A stretch of DNA of 64,000 nucleotides. Origin: Pseudomonas sp. (GTDB taxonomy: Bacteria > Pseudomonadota > Gammaproteobacteria > Pseudomonadales > Pseudomonadaceae). Location of the stretch: the NCBI RefSeq assembly GCF_028293835.1, contig NZ_JAQGNX010000098.1, positions 62,001-126,000 of the forward strand. Reading direction: 5' to 3'. The notes under the pieces were generated by a model. That model worked only from the letters and a program-made list of their open reading frames with translations, did no database searches and was not told the DNA's origin. Numbering within the stretch: position 1 is the first letter of the stretch; every line of letters begins with the position of its first letter. Position numbers and translations under genes: made by a program. Of the stretch, positions 9,490 through 19,089 are shown piece after piece.

Positions 9490-11196
9490 TTATGCCTGAG
9501 CCCCCCAGGTAAATTCCACGCTCGCCGTACGTCCATCTTCAGACCAGTGACAATGCTGGCTTAACTTGCGGATCAGGTCCAGACCCCGCCCCGACAGCTG
9601 ATGGGCTGCATACGGCACTGCCGTGACTCGGTTGACGTCAAACCCGGCGCCGCTGTCTTCAACCCGGATAAGTAATCGGCCCCCACATTCGTGGGGCACG
9701 ACCTGCAAATGCAGGCGCACATAACCGTCCTCAAGGCCATCCAGACGGGCGTTACGCTCGCGATAATAGTGAGCGAAACCCGACGCGTCGCGCTTGAGCC
9801 GGGAATCGAGTCCGAGCACGCCGTGTTCCAGTGCGTTGGTATATAACTCCGCCAGCACGCTGTACAGCGCCCCGCTTTGGCTGCGCAAACCGTGCACCTC
9901 CAACAGCAACTGCAACAAATACGGCAGCGGATTGAAACGCTTCAGCGTGGCGGCCCGGTATTCAAAACTGGCGGACCAGTCCAGCGGGCTTGATTCACCG
10001 CTGTCGGAATAGGTCACCACCGGCGGGCCCAGCAGTTCAGCGTCGATCAAGGTGATCTCGACCATGCTCACGTCATCTCGAACATCGCCGCGAAAATTGT
10101 TCAAGGCAGTGCGAATTTCATCAATCAGCGAGTCTGGTTGGCGGTTGGCAGCGAATACCGCATGCAAGCGCTCGGTACCAAATAACTGCTCGTCACTGTC
10201 ACTGGTGTCAAGCACCCCGTCTGACAACAGAAAAATCCGGTCGCCCAATGACAGCGGATGCACCTCGGTCTTATCGTCGAAGCGGCCAGGTTCCAGAACA
10301 CCTAACGGCAGGTGCCGGGAGACCAGTGGCGTACGCTCACCCGTGGCAACATGATGCAGGTAACCGTTGGGCAAACCGCCATTCCACACTTCGACCTGGT
10401 GGACATTGAAGTTAACGCTTAACAAGGTCGCGCAGCAGAACATGTCCACCGGCAAAATTCGTTTGAGCTTGGCATTCATTTCTCGCAGGGTTTCTGCCAG
10501 GCCGTAGCCTTTGGCAGTCATCCCGTAAAAAACCTCAGCCAGCGGCATTGCACCTACGGCGGCGGGCAAGCCATGGCCGGTGAAATCACCCAGCAGCACG
10601 TGCATATTTCCAGCCGGGGTGTAGGCAGCGAGCAGCAAATCGCCATTGAATAAAGCATAGGGCGATTGCAGGTAACGAATGTTCGGCGCGCTCAGGCAAC
10701 CCGAATGCGCGACCTGATCGAAGACCGCTTTGGCTACGCGCTGCTCATTGAGCAGATAACCGTGGTGCTTAGTAATCTGGTCCCGCTGCTGCAACACGGT
10801 TTCGTGCAGACGTCGAAGACGATCCATGGCGCTGATTTTTGCCGCCAGAATGACCTGGTTGTAGGGCTTGGCTACAAAGTCGTCGCCCCCGGCATCAAGG
10901 CAACGTACTAACGCTTCGCTTTCACTCAGGGAGGTCAGAAAAATAATCGGCACCAACGTTTCGCCGGCCATTTGCTTGATCCGCCGCGCCGCTTCGAATC
11001 CGTCCATGACGGGCATCATGGCGTCCATCAACACCAACTGCGGTCGTTCTTTTTCAAACACCTCCACCGCTTCCTGGCCATTGCTCACGCTGAGCACTCG
11101 GTGGCCCTGGCGTCGAACGATAGTGGTCAGCAGCAGCCGATCGCTGGCGTTGTCGTCAGCGATTAATATGCATAGGTTTTCAGCGACGGAGGGCAC
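9490..11196 (-). CDS. hsbR: HsbR-like response regulator with phosphatase and kinase domains
   Basis: A 568-residue protein with a receiver domain (about 8-125; acidic pair in IADDNASDR, phosphoacceptor Asp in LVLMDAMMPVMDG), a PP2C/SpoIIE phosphatase domain (about 200-390; LLGDFTGHGLPAA and LLSDGVLD metal-binding motifs) and a HATPase anti-sigma kinase domain (about 430-565; NALEHGVLG and DSGAGFD boxes). In P. aeruginosa HsbR dephosphorylates HsbA when its receiver is phosphorylated by HptB and phosphorylates HsbA when it is not. It starts 3 bases after the hsbA stop. Confidence 0.9.
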   Translation of the reverse strand: MPSVAENLCILIADDNASDRLLLTTIVRRQGHRVLSVSNGQEAVEVFEKERPQLVLMDAMMPVMDGFEAARRIKQMAGETLVPIIFLTSLSESEALVRCLDAGGDDFVAKPYNQVILAAKISAMDRLRRLHETVLQQRDQITKHHGYLLNEQRVAKAVFDQVAHSGCLSAPNIRYLQSPYALFNGDLLLAAYTPAGNMHVLLGDFTGHGLPAAVGAMPLAEVFYGMTAKGYGLAETLREMNAKLKRILPVDMFCCATLLSVNFNVHQVEVWNGGLPNGYLHHVATGERTPLVSRHLPLGVLEPGRFDDKTEVHPLSLGDRIFLLSDGVLDTSDSDEQLFGTERLHAVFAANRQPDSLIDEIRTALNNFRGDVRDDVSMVEITLIDAELLGPPVVTYSDSGESSPLDWSASFEYRAATLKRFNPLPYLLQLLLEVHGLRSQSGALYSVLAELYTNALEHGVLGLDSRLKRDASGFAHYYRERNARLDGLEDGYVRLHLQVVPHECGGRLLIRVEDSGAGFDVNRVTAVPYAAHQLSGRGLDLIRKLSQHCHWSEDGRTASVEFTWGAQA

Positions 11197-11199
11197 CGA

Positions 11200-11505
11200 T
11201 CAGCCTATTTTGAACAGTTTGGAAAAGTTTGAAATGATCAGGATGGTTTCTACGTCCTGGTTGCTGTTGACCAGGCGTATATCGGAATTTTCACCGCCGG
11301 CATGACCACGCAACAGCAACAACATGCCCAGCGCCGAGCTGTCCAGGTAGCTGGTGCCTTTAAGGTCAACGACAAAGCGCCTTGGGGCACCCGCAGCGCC
11401 TTCGTAAGCGGTGCGAAAGTCCTGGTGGGCCGCAAAATCAAAGCGGCCCTTTATGGTAATGGTCAGTTCTTGCCCGTCATGGGACAGCTCGGAGGTAACG
11501 GACAT
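11200..11505 (-). CDS. hsbA: HsbA-like anti-sigma factor antagonist (STAS)
   Basis: A 101-residue STAS-domain protein. The serine expected to be phosphorylated by HsbR is Ser56 in LDSSALGML, the same position reported for P. aeruginosa HsbA. In that species unphosphorylated HsbA binds FlgM and favours swimming, while phosphorylated HsbA acts through the diguanylate cyclase HsbD. Presence of flgM elsewhere in this window makes the FlgM link plausible here. It is the first gene of the hsb run; I see no sigma-54 or sigma-28 element before it. Confidence 0.9.
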   Translation of the reverse strand: MSVTSELSHDGQELTITIKGRFDFAAHQDFRTAYEGAAGAPRRFVVDLKGTSYLDSSALGMLLLLRGHAGGENSDIRLVNSNQDVETILIISNFSKLFKIG

Positions 11506-11541
11506 GGGTAAGTTCCTTGAGTCAGCGAAAGCCGAAGTACA

Positions 11542-11571
11542 GCAAGGCTTTTAGCATTCAAAAGCCGTTGC
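11542..11571. terminator. stem-loop between fliJ and hsbA
   Basis: GGCTTTT and AAAAGCC arms (extended by GCAA/TTGC with one bulged base) form a hairpin after the fliJ stop. There is no T tract on the minus strand, so it is a weak terminator candidate or only an RNA-stabilising structure. Confidence 0.35.
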
Positions 11572-11627
11572 GGCAAATCCTGCCTGGGTCGTATCGAATT
11601 CTGATTATTCAGGGACAGCGCGGTTAT

Positions 11628-12077
11628 TTATAAATAATCATGCCGGGGAATCCGCTGGGACAGTTCGTCCAGCAGTTTTTGCTCACGCTTGTCTTCCAAC
11701 TGCCGCGCTTCGTCGATGTAGCGCTGCACCAGTTTTCGCAAGCCTTCGACCCGTGCGTAGCATTGCTGCCAGGCACCTCGGGCCTTATCAAGATTGGTTT
11801 GATGCCAGGCCAGGCTCTGCCGCTGCTGAGAGACCGCAGTTTCCAGCTGATTGAGGAAGCTTTGATAGTTCATCAACCACTGTCCGGAAACACCGTGGGC
11901 GCCTTTCTCCTGCCACTGCTTTTGGTAGTCAGTGCGAAAGCGCTCGAGATCGCCGAGCTTGGTTTCTGCCAGCTTGACCTGACCCTGAAAATGCCCGAGG
12001 CGCTGCACGGCCGCGCGCTCGGCCTTTTCTGCCATATCGACCACTGGCGCCAGGCGTACTGCTCGACTCTGGGCCAT
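11628..12077 (-). CDS. fliJ: FliJ, export ATPase stalk and chaperone escort
   Basis: FliJ is a coiled-coil protein that inserts in the FliI hexamer and links it to FlhA. The 149-residue product is almost entirely charged helix with heptad character (for example LVQRYIDEARQLEDKREQKLL), as expected. It starts 2 bases after the fliI stop. Confidence 0.93.
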   Translation of the reverse strand: MAQSRAVRLAPVVDMAEKAERAAVQRLGHFQGQVKLAETKLGDLERFRTDYQKQWQEKGAHGVSGQWLMNYQSFLNQLETAVSQQRQSLAWHQTNLDKARGAWQQCYARVEGLRKLVQRYIDEARQLEDKREQKLLDELSQRIPRHDYL

Positions 12078-12079
12078 GA

Positions 12080-13441
12080 CTAGCCGCCGCCAGCGATAGG
12101 GTTAAACACCGCCGCCAGCCGCGCACCGCTTTCTTGCAGACTTTCGTTGTCGTTGAGTCCCTGGCGCAAATACCGCACCAGTGTCGGCTGCAGTGAGATG
12201 GCCATGTCCGTCTCACGATCACCGCCTGCGACGTAAGCACCAACGCTGATCAAATCGCGGCTCTGCTGATAGCGAGACCACAGTTGTTTGAAATGCTGCG
12301 CCTGCTGCATGTGTTCAGGCGTCACCACGGAGGGCATGACCCGGCTAATGGACGCTTCGATGTCGATGGCCGGGTAGTGCCCTTCCTCAGCCAAACGCCG
12401 AGACAACACAATGTGTCCATCGAGGACGCCCCGTGCGGCATCAGCAATCGGGTCTTGCTGATCGTCGCCTTCGGACAATACGGTATAGAACGCGGTAATC
12501 GAGCCGCCTCCGGCCTCGGCATTACCGGCCCGCTCCACCAGCTTCGGCAGCTTCGCAAACACCGACGGTGGATAGCCCTTGGTGGCGGGCGGCTCACCGA
12601 TGGCCAAGGCGATTTCCCGCTGGGCCTGGGCGAATCGAGTCAATGAATCCATCAACAGCAGGACATTCTTGCCCTTGTCGCGAAAGTATTCGGCGATACG
12701 CGTGCAATACATAGCGGCGCGCATCCGCATCAACGGCGCATCGTCAGCGGGGGAAGCCACCACCACCGAGCGCTTGAGGCCCTCTTCGCCGAGGATGTGT
12801 TCGATGAATTCCTTGACCTCCCGACCCCGTTCGCCGATCAGGCCAACGACGATAATGTCGGCCTCAGTGAAGCGCGTCATCATCCCCAGCAGAACGCTTT
12901 TGCCCACGCCCGTACCGGCGAACAGGCCCAGACGCTGGCCACGGCCAACCGTCAATAATCCATTGATGCTGCGAATGCCCACGTCAAGTGGTTGGCTGAT
13001 GGGGTCGCGCTTGAGTGGGTTGATCGTCGGGCCGTCCATGGGCACCCAGTCTTCGGCTTTCATCCCGCCTTTGCCGTCAAGCGCGCGCCCGGCTCCATCG
13101 AGTACACGCCCGAGCATGCCCATGCCCATGGGCAAACGACCGGTGTCGGCCAGCGGTACCACTCGTGCGCCGGGCGCAATGCCCGCGACGCTACCCACCG
13201 GCATCAGAAATACCTTGGACCCGGAAAAGCCCATGACTTCGGCTTCGACCTGCACCGGATCATGGCTGTCATCGTTAATCACTACACAGCGGCTGCCCAT
13301 GGCTGCACGCAAACCATCGGCTTCGAGGGTCAAGCCGACCATGCGCAGCAGGCGCCCTTCCACTACCGGCTGGGCGGCCAACTGAATGGCATCTTTATAG
13401 GAACTCAGGCGCTTGCCGAAGCTGGTCCGCTCAAGGAGCAT
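12080..13441 (-). CDS. fliI: FliI, flagellar export ATPase
   Basis: FliI is the F1-beta-like ATPase energising flagellar export. The product is 453 residues from the ATG at 13441 ([12 protein letters not shown]), which gives the family N-terminus; an in-frame start 19 codons further upstream lies deep in fliH and is unlikely. Walker A is GTGVGKS and Walker B is [18 protein letters not shown]. The gene overlaps the end of fliH by 11 bases and is followed by fliJ after 2 bases. Confidence 0.97.
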   Translation of the reverse strand: MLLERTSFGKRLSSYKDAIQLAAQPVVEGRLLRMVGLTLEADGLRAAMGSRCVVINDDSHDPVQVEAEVMGFSGSKVFLMPVGSVAGIAPGARVVPLADTGRLPMGMGMLGRVLDGAGRALDGKGGMKAEDWVPMDGPTINPLKRDPISQPLDVGIRSINGLLTVGRGQRLGLFAGTGVGKSVLLGMMTRFTEADIIVVGLIGERGREVKEFIEHILGEEGLKRSVVVASPADDAPLMRMRAAMYCTRIAEYFRDKGKNVLLLMDSLTRFAQAQREIALAIGEPPATKGYPPSVFAKLPKLVERAGNAEAGGGSITAFYTVLSEGDDQQDPIADAARGVLDGHIVLSRRLAEEGHYPAIDIEASISRVMPSVVTPEHMQQAQHFKQLWSRYQQSRDLISVGAYVAGGDRETDMAISLQPTLVRYLRQGLNDNESLQESGARLAAVFNPIAGGG

Positions 13442-14249
13442 CAGCGGCTTCTTGGCTTGCGTCGGGTTTAACCGCCAAGGCTTCGGCCGGGACAGCATCC
13501 AGGTCGATGCTCACGTCAGCCGCTGCCGGGTGCAGCGCCTGGTCGTGCAACTGATCGAACATTTTCGCCATCGCCTGGGAAATACGGGTTTCAATGGTGG
13601 CGTCGATTCGGCTGTGCTCGGTTTCGACCCGGCAGCCGCCAGCCGCCAGCGCATCGTCTTCAAGGATGCGCCAGTTTTCCTCATGTCGTTCGCGCAGTGC
13701 TTTGATCTGCTCGAAATCCTGAGGATTGACGAATATACGGATGTTATGCGCGCCCATTGGCAGCAACTTCAACGCGTCACGCAACACCCTGCCGATCACG
13801 CTGGAATCGATGGTCAGCTCGCGCTGGATCACTTGACGGGTGACGTGCCCGACTAACTCGATCAGGGATTTTTCAATCTGTGAATCCTGATCGGCGATAG
13901 GCTCAAGCAACTGCCCCATGAGCCGCTCAAGGTTGCCCAGCCGAGCCGTCAGGGCGATATCTGCCTCGTGCCGGACCTTGAGCTGAGTGCTGTGAAACCC
14001 TTCTTTTTCGCCGGTAGCAAAGCCTTCGTTGTAGGCTTCCTGACGAATGCTTTCCAGTTCTTCAAGGGTCAGCGGCTGAACTTCGTCCAGCGGCACTTCT
14101 TCCATTTCGGCCGGGGCTTCCACAACCGGTTCAGGTTCTGGCGGCGGCTCTTTGTACGGGTCAAAACTGGGCAGAGACCATACGTCAAAACCGCCAACGT
14201 CCTTGGCGCGAATCAGTTCGCTGGGCGTCTCTTTTCTCGGGCTAGACAT
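13431..14249 (-). CDS. fliH: FliH, regulator of the export ATPase
   Basis: FliH binds FliI as a dimer and tethers it to FliN in the C-ring. The 272-residue product has a Pro/Glu-rich N-terminal part (residues 25-60, [20 protein letters not shown]), a helical middle and a globular C-terminal domain (about 130-240). It lies 10 bases after fliG and overlaps fliI. Confidence 0.94.
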   Translation of the reverse strand: MSSPRKETPSELIRAKDVGGFDVWSLPSFDPYKEPPPEPEPVVEAPAEMEEVPLDEVQPLTLEELESIRQEAYNEGFATGEKEGFHSTQLKVRHEADIALTARLGNLERLMGQLLEPIADQDSQIEKSLIELVGHVTRQVIQRELTIDSSVIGRVLRDALKLLPMGAHNIRIFVNPQDFEQIKALRERHEENWRILEDDALAAGGCRVETEHSRIDATIETRISQAMAKMFDQLHDQALHPAAADVSIDLDAVPAEALAVKPDASQEAADAP

Positions 14250-14259
14250 GTTTGAATCC

Positions 14260-15279
14260 TCAGATCATTTCTTCGCCGCCCTTGCCACCGAGAACTATTT
14301 CTCCGGCTTCGGCCATACGGCGAGCGATGGTGAGGATTTCTTTCTGCGCAGTTTCTACATCGCTGACGCGTACTGGGCCTTTGGCTTCCAGATCGTCGCG
14401 TAACAACTCGGCAGCACGCTTGGACATGTTCTTGAAAATCTTTTCCTTGATGGCTTCGTCGGAGCCTTTGAGGGCCAACACCAACACATCGGAAGACACT
14501 TCGCGCAACAACGCCTGGATACCACGGTCGTCGACATCGGACAGGTTGTTGAAGACAAACATCAAGTCTTCGATCTGCGTCGACAATTCGCCATCGACTT
14601 CGCGGATAGCGTCCATCAACTGACCCTCCACCGAACTGTCGAGGAAGTTCATGATATCGGCTGCACGCTTGATACCGCCCAGCGTGGTGCGCGCCGCGCT
14701 GGTATTACCGGAGAACTGTTTCTCCAGAATCTGGTTCAGTTCTTTCAATGCCGCCGGTTGCACGGTGTTGAGCGAAGAAACACGCAGGATGATATCCAAA
14801 CGCACTTTCTGATCGAAATGGCCCAAGACTTCGCCCGCTTGATCCGGGTCTAGATACGCCACCACGATGGCTTGAATCTGCGGATGCTCAAAGCGGATCA
14901 CGTCAGCAACAGCACGTGGTTCCATCCATTTAAGGCTGTCCAGGCCGCTGGTATTGCCGCCCAACAGAATTCGGTCGATAAGGCCGTTAGCCTTGTCTTC
15001 ACCCAGTGCCTGGGTGAGCATTTTGCGAATGTAACCATCGGCCCCAACCCCAAGGCTGGTCTGGTCGCCGACGATCTCGACGAACTCGCTCATGACCTGT
15101 TCGACTTCTTCCCGGTGCACATTGCGCATTTGCGCCATGGCAACGCCGACCCGCTGAACCTCTTTGGGCCCCATGTGCCTCAGCACTTGCGCGGCATCGG
15201 TTTCCCCCAGAGACAGCAGGAGAATGGCGGCTTTATCGACTCGGGTCAGTTTCGCGGTAAGCGCTCGAACTTCACTCAT
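14260..15279 (-). CDS. fliG: FliG, rotor torque-generating protein
   Basis: FliG joins the MS ring to the C-ring and contacts the stators. The product is 339 residues from the second ATG (MSEVRALTAKL), which best matches Pseudomonas FliG; the ATG two codons earlier (15285) is also possible. The C-terminal charged helix carries the torque residues in the region ending EEVSSDVLVLALKGSD-like (LLREVSSDVLVLALKG). The gene start overlaps the end of fliF by 8 bases. Confidence 0.96.
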   Translation of the reverse strand: MSEVRALTAKLTRVDKAAILLLSLGETDAAQVLRHMGPKEVQRVGVAMAQMRNVHREEVEQVMSEFVEIVGDQTSLGVGADGYIRKMLTQALGEDKANGLIDRILLGGNTSGLDSLKWMEPRAVADVIRFEHPQIQAIVVAYLDPDQAGEVLGHFDQKVRLDIILRVSSLNTVQPAALKELNQILEKQFSGNTSAARTTLGGIKRAADIMNFLDSSVEGQLMDAIREVDGELSTQIEDLMFVFNNLSDVDDRGIQALLREVSSDVLVLALKGSDEAIKEKIFKNMSKRAAELLRDDLEAKGPVRVSDVETAQKEILTIARRMAEAGEIVLGGKGGEEMI

Positions 15280-17059
15280 CAGCATTAATCCATTCTTTCA
15301 CGACCTGAGCCACGCGACCCGGGTCTTCAGCCACTAGACTCTTGATCGCATTCAATTGCGCGTCATAACCCTCGGTTGGGCTAGGCAACAGAATGCTCTG
15401 CGGTCCGCCCAGGCTGACACGATCGTTGGCCAGTTCGCCATCCAGACCGCCCATGCCACCGAGTTCAACATCGCCCAAGCCACCGCCCGATTGCCGGCTC
15501 TTGCCGTTGGTGATGTTGTTGAGCACGGGGCGTAGAACACCGAACACCAATACCAGAATGAACAACACACCCAGCACTTGTTTAACGATGTCCCAGAACC
15601 ATGGCTGTGAGTAGAAGGCTATGTCCGGGATTACCTCACCGCGATCAGGCGCGAATGGCACGTTGACCACGCTGACGCTGTCGCCACGGCTGGCGTTGAA
15701 ACCAACTGCGTCTTGCACCAATCGGGTGAACCGCGCCAATTCATCGGCGTTCCATGGCGTGTGGGTCACGTCACCGGTTTTCGCATCCACCTTGGTTTTG
15801 TCATCCACCACCACGGCGACAGACAAGCGATTGACGCGGCCTTGCTGCTGCTTGGTATGGCTGATGGAGCGGTCCAGTTCGAAATTCTTGGTCGATTGCT
15901 GACGCTTGTCGGCCGGGTACGGCGCGAGCATTGGCTGGCCCGTGGTCGGGTCCATGATTTGCTGGCCATTGGCGTCGAGCAACGGTTGACCTGGCTGGAT
16001 GGATGCAGTCGACGCGCCACCCGCAGCACCGGCTGTCTGAGGCGCAGTTGCCGGACCGGGTGGTTGGTTACTCAGGGCGCCCGGAACACCTGAAGGTCCA
16101 GAGCTGGAAGAACGTGTTTCGTTAACCGACTGCTCGCTGCGCAAGGCCGGCTGATCCGGGTTGAAGCTTTCTGCGGTGGACTCGACAGCACTGAAATCCA
16201 CGTCAGCCGACACTTCAGCCTTATAGCGGTCATTGCCCAGAATCGGTTGCAGAATGCTTTGCACACGCTGGGTCAGCATGCTTTCCATGCGACGGCTGTA
16301 ATCGAACTGCTTGCCGGCCATGCTCAATTCGGAGTTCTGGTTTTGATCAGACAGCAATGTGCCCTTCTGATCGACGACAGTGATTTGCGACTTGCTCAAT
16401 TCGGGAACGGCGGTGGCCACCAGGTTCATGATCGCCAATACCTGGCCCGGCTCCAGCGTGCGACCGGCATACAGTTCGATCAATACTGAGGCGCTTGGCT
16501 TGCGTTCATCACGGACGAACACCGAGCTTTTCGGAATCGCCAGGTGCACCCGCGCGCCTTTGACGTTGTTCAGGCTGGAAATTGTCCTTGCCAGTTCGCC
16601 TTCAAGGCCACGGCGATAACGCGTGGCTTCCATAAACTGGCTGGTGCCAAGCCCCTGGTCTTTGTCGAGAATTTCGAAACCGATGTTGCCATCAGTCGGT
16701 GCAACGCCCGCCCCTGCGAGCTTGATCCGTGCGCGTTGTAAATCTTCCGACTTGACCAGCAAGGCGCCCGAGCTCGGCTCGATGGTGTACGGGATGTCCG
16801 CCGAGGCCAGGGTGTCCATGACCTGCTTGGTGTCCATGCCGGCGAGGCTAGGATAGAGCGGCTTGTAGTCCGGCTGTTGAGACCACAGCACTACGGCGAA
16901 TCCGATGGCAACGCTGGCCGCAAGACCGACCATGAGGCCGACCTGGCGCAGCATGGTCATCTCGGAAAGATTTTCCAGGAAGGCCAAACCGAACAAAGGC
17001 GGCTTGCCTGGAAGGGCACCCGATTTGGCGGGCAGGTTGTCGCCGATTGCGTCAGCCAT
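15272..17059 (-). CDS. fliF: FliF, MS-ring protein
   Basis: FliF forms the MS ring in the inner membrane. The 595-residue product has an N-terminal helix (about 34-58), two ring-building periplasmic domains, a low-complexity Ser/Pro/Gly segment (about 310-370), a second helix near residue 480 and a C-terminal FliG-binding tail ending in VVKEWINADE. Order and length match Pseudomonas FliF. It lies 14 bases after fliE. Confidence 0.97.
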   Translation of the reverse strand: MADAIGDNLPAKSGALPGKPPLFGLAFLENLSEMTMLRQVGLMVGLAASVAIGFAVVLWSQQPDYKPLYPSLAGMDTKQVMDTLASADIPYTIEPSSGALLVKSEDLQRARIKLAGAGVAPTDGNIGFEILDKDQGLGTSQFMEATRYRRGLEGELARTISSLNNVKGARVHLAIPKSSVFVRDERKPSASVLIELYAGRTLEPGQVLAIMNLVATAVPELSKSQITVVDQKGTLLSDQNQNSELSMAGKQFDYSRRMESMLTQRVQSILQPILGNDRYKAEVSADVDFSAVESTAESFNPDQPALRSEQSVNETRSSSSGPSGVPGALSNQPPGPATAPQTAGAAGGASTASIQPGQPLLDANGQQIMDPTTGQPMLAPYPADKRQQSTKNFELDRSISHTKQQQGRVNRLSVAVVVDDKTKVDAKTGDVTHTPWNADELARFTRLVQDAVGFNASRGDSVSVVNVPFAPDRGEVIPDIAFYSQPWFWDIVKQVLGVLFILVLVFGVLRPVLNNITNGKSRQSGGGLGDVELGGMGGLDGELANDRVSLGGPQSILLPSPTEGYDAQLNAIKSLVAEDPGRVAQVVKEWINADE

Positions 17060-17073
17060 GGCTTAAATAGTCC

Positions 17074-17403
17074 TTAAACCGGCATCTGCATGATGTCTTG
17101 ATACGCCTGAACCAGTTTGTTGCGAACCTGGGTCAACGCGGTGAACGAAACGCTGGCTTTTTGCGATGAAATCATCACGTCGGTGAGGTCCACGCCGCTT
17201 TTGCCGACTTCGAACGCACTGGCCAGTTGGCTGGACGCCTGTTGGGTATCATTCACTTTATTGACGGCCTGACCGAGCATGTCTGCAAAGCTACTGGTGC
17301 CGCCCACTTCCGGGGTGCCGGCAGCCTTTGGCATAGACATCGCGTCCATTTGCATGGAGCGCATGTCCAACATCAAGCGATTAAATTCAACACCTTGGCT
17401 CAT
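17074..17403 (-). CDS. fliE: FliE, MS-ring/rod junction protein
   Basis: FliE connects the MS ring to the proximal rod. The product is 109 residues from [12 protein letters not shown]; an in-frame start 12 codons upstream gives a non-conserved extension and is not used. The C-terminal half ([20 protein letters not shown]) is the family signature. It is the first gene of the fliEFGHIJ run and has a sigma-54 promoter 61 bases upstream. Confidence 0.95.
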   Translation of the reverse strand: MSQGVEFNRLMLDMRSMQMDAMSMPKAAGTPEVGGTSSFADMLGQAVNKVNDTQQASSQLASAFEVGKSGVDLTDVMISSQKASVSFTALTQVRNKLVQAYQDIMQMPV

Positions 17404-17463
17404 GACGTCTCTCTCAAAAGGGCCGCAAATTTTTGACACTCGTTGAGCGGTTAGCTAAGACTT

Positions 17464-17479
17464 TGCAACAAGGGTGCCA
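17464..17479 (-). promoter_or_regulatory. sigma-54 promoter for fliE operon
   Basis: Minus-strand sequence TGGCACCCTTGTTGCA matches the -24 and -12 boxes almost fully, with GG-N10-GC spacing, 61 bases before fliE. Confidence 0.85.
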
Positions 17480-17537
17480 GCTGAATGATGGCATATAGCC
17501 AAGATCGACTTTGGTGCCGGATTGTCGACTGGAATCA

Positions 17538-17640
17538 TGAATCACGATCGCTGCGCAGCCGATCGCGAACACGTTCGCGCCTACAGGTTTTGTGTTTGCT
17601 GCGCGACAGCGAGGCTTCTGGACGAAGGGCGACTTCCTAC
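17538..17640. repeat. REP-like intergenic repeat, copy 2
   Basis: About 100 bases between the fliE promoter and the end of fleR, sharing blocks such as GCTGCGCAGCCGATCGCGAA and GTTTGCTGCGCG with 7501-7603. Both copies are in gaps between convergent or tandem flagellar units and have no coding appearance. Confidence 0.75.
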
Positions 17641-17661
17641 AGATGGATCAATGATTCAAGC

Positions 17662-19089
17662 TCAGCTTGCGAACAGATACGCCTCGACATCCATCCCGGC
17701 GTCACGCATTTGCGCCAATTTATAGCGCAGGGTACGGGGGCTGATGCCCAGTCGTTCGGCCGCTTCTTTGCGGCGGCCGCGTTCGGCGCGCAGGGTGTCA
17801 ATAATCATTTGAAATTCACGACGGCGCAGGTCATCGCCCAAGGCTCCCGCAGATTCAACGGTCTGAGCCTCTGACGGTGGGTTTTCTGACGGGGCTCGTA
17901 CCGGCGCGACCAATCTCGGCTGGGTCGGTATACCCAATGCAGGCAATGGCGTGGCCGAGACCGGCCCAGCCAGACAAAAGTCTTGGGGCTGAATCACGCC
18001 GCCTTGCTGCAAGATCAATGCGCGTTGAATCGCATTATCCAACTCACGTACATTTCCCGGCCATGGATAGCTGATCAAGCACGCCTGAGCCTCAGGCGAC
18101 AATCGAACGGCGGCATGCTTCATTTTATTGACGTGTTTCGATAACAGACGCTCAGCCAGCGGCAGAATGTCGGCGGTGCGCTCACGTAGCGGGCGCCATG
18201 CCAGAGGAAACACCGAAATACGGTAATAAAGATCCTCGCGGAAGCGCCCCGCCGCTACTTCACCCGCCAAATCACGGTTGGTCGTGGCGAGCACACGAAT
18301 GTCCAAGGCAATGGGCTTGCGCGCACCGACGCGTTCAACTTCCCGCTCCTGTAGAACCCGCAGCAATTTTGCCTGCAGGCCCAGGGGCATTTCAGAAATT
18401 TCGTCCAGCAGAATAGTCCCGCCTTCGGCCTGCTCGAATTTGCCCGCTTGCGCGGCGATGGCACCGGTGAACGAGCCTTTTTCATGGCCGAACAACGTCG
18501 CCTCGAGCATGTTGTCAGGAATCGCCGCACAGTTAATTGCAATGAACGGTTTGCTGGCCCGGGTCGATTGCTGGTGAATAAAACGTGCCAACACTTCTTT
18601 ACCGGTGCCCGACTCGCCAGAAATCAGCACCGTCGAATCACTGCGTGCCACACGCGCAGCCAAGTCCAGCAATTGCGCGCTGGCAGGTTCGGCAGCCACC
18701 GGACCATCGCCGTCCATCGGCCCAGGACGACCCAGTGCATGGCGCGCCACCAACTCCATCAACGCTTTGGGCTCGAACGGCTTGACCAAATAATCAACCG
18801 CACCTTGGCGCATGGCATCCACAGCACGGTCCACGGTCGCATGAGCGGTCATCAACAACACTGGCAGCTGCGGATGACGGCTGCGCAAGGCGTTTAATAA
18901 TTGATGGCCATCCATGCCGGGCATGTTCACGTCGCTGACCACCAGGCTGAACAGCTCTTCGGCCGCCGCTTGCAACGCGTCCTCGGCTGAGCCGACGGCA
19001 CGAAAATCGTGGCCTGCCAGAAGCAGGGTTTCACCCAGCGCCTCGCGCAACGAAGGGTCATCTTCGACCAGCAACACTTTGATTGCCAT
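17662..19089 (-). CDS. fleR: FleR, sigma-54 dependent response regulator
   Basis: FleR activates the sigma-54 dependent hook and rod genes once phosphorylated by FleS. The 475-residue protein has a receiver domain (about 3-118; VEDDPSLR and VVSDVNMPGMDG), an AAA+ domain (about 135-360; Walker A GESGTGKE, sigma-54 loop GSFTGA, Walker B GGTILLDEISEMP) and a Fis-type helix-turn-helix at the C-terminus (RRKEAAERLGISPRTLRYKL). The start codon overlaps the fleS stop by one base. Confidence 0.97.
   Translation of the reverse strand: MAIKVLLVEDDPSLREALGETLLLAGHDFRAVGSAEDALQAAAEELFSLVVSDVNMPGMDGHQLLNALRSRHPQLPVLLMTAHATVDRAVDAMRQGAVDYLVKPFEPKALMELVARHALGRPGPMDGDGPVAAEPASAQLLDLAARVARSDSTVLISGESGTGKEVLARFIHQQSTRASKPFIAINCAAIPDNMLEATLFGHEKGSFTGAIAAQAGKFEQAEGGTILLDEISEMPLGLQAKLLRVLQEREVERVGARKPIALDIRVLATTNRDLAGEVAAGRFREDLYYRISVFPLAWRPLRERTADILPLAERLLSKHVNKMKHAAVRLSPEAQACLISYPWPGNVRELDNAIQRALILQQGGVIQPQDFCLAGPVSATPLPALGIPTQPRLVAPVRAPSENPPSEAQTVESAGALGDDLRRREFQMIIDTLRAERGRRKEAAERLGISPRTLRYKLAQMRDAGMDVEAYLFAS

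Noticed and set aside
17485..17874. plus-strand open frame in the fliE-fleR gap
   Set aside because: It runs through the REP-like repeat and into fleR antisense; no homology or ribosome site.
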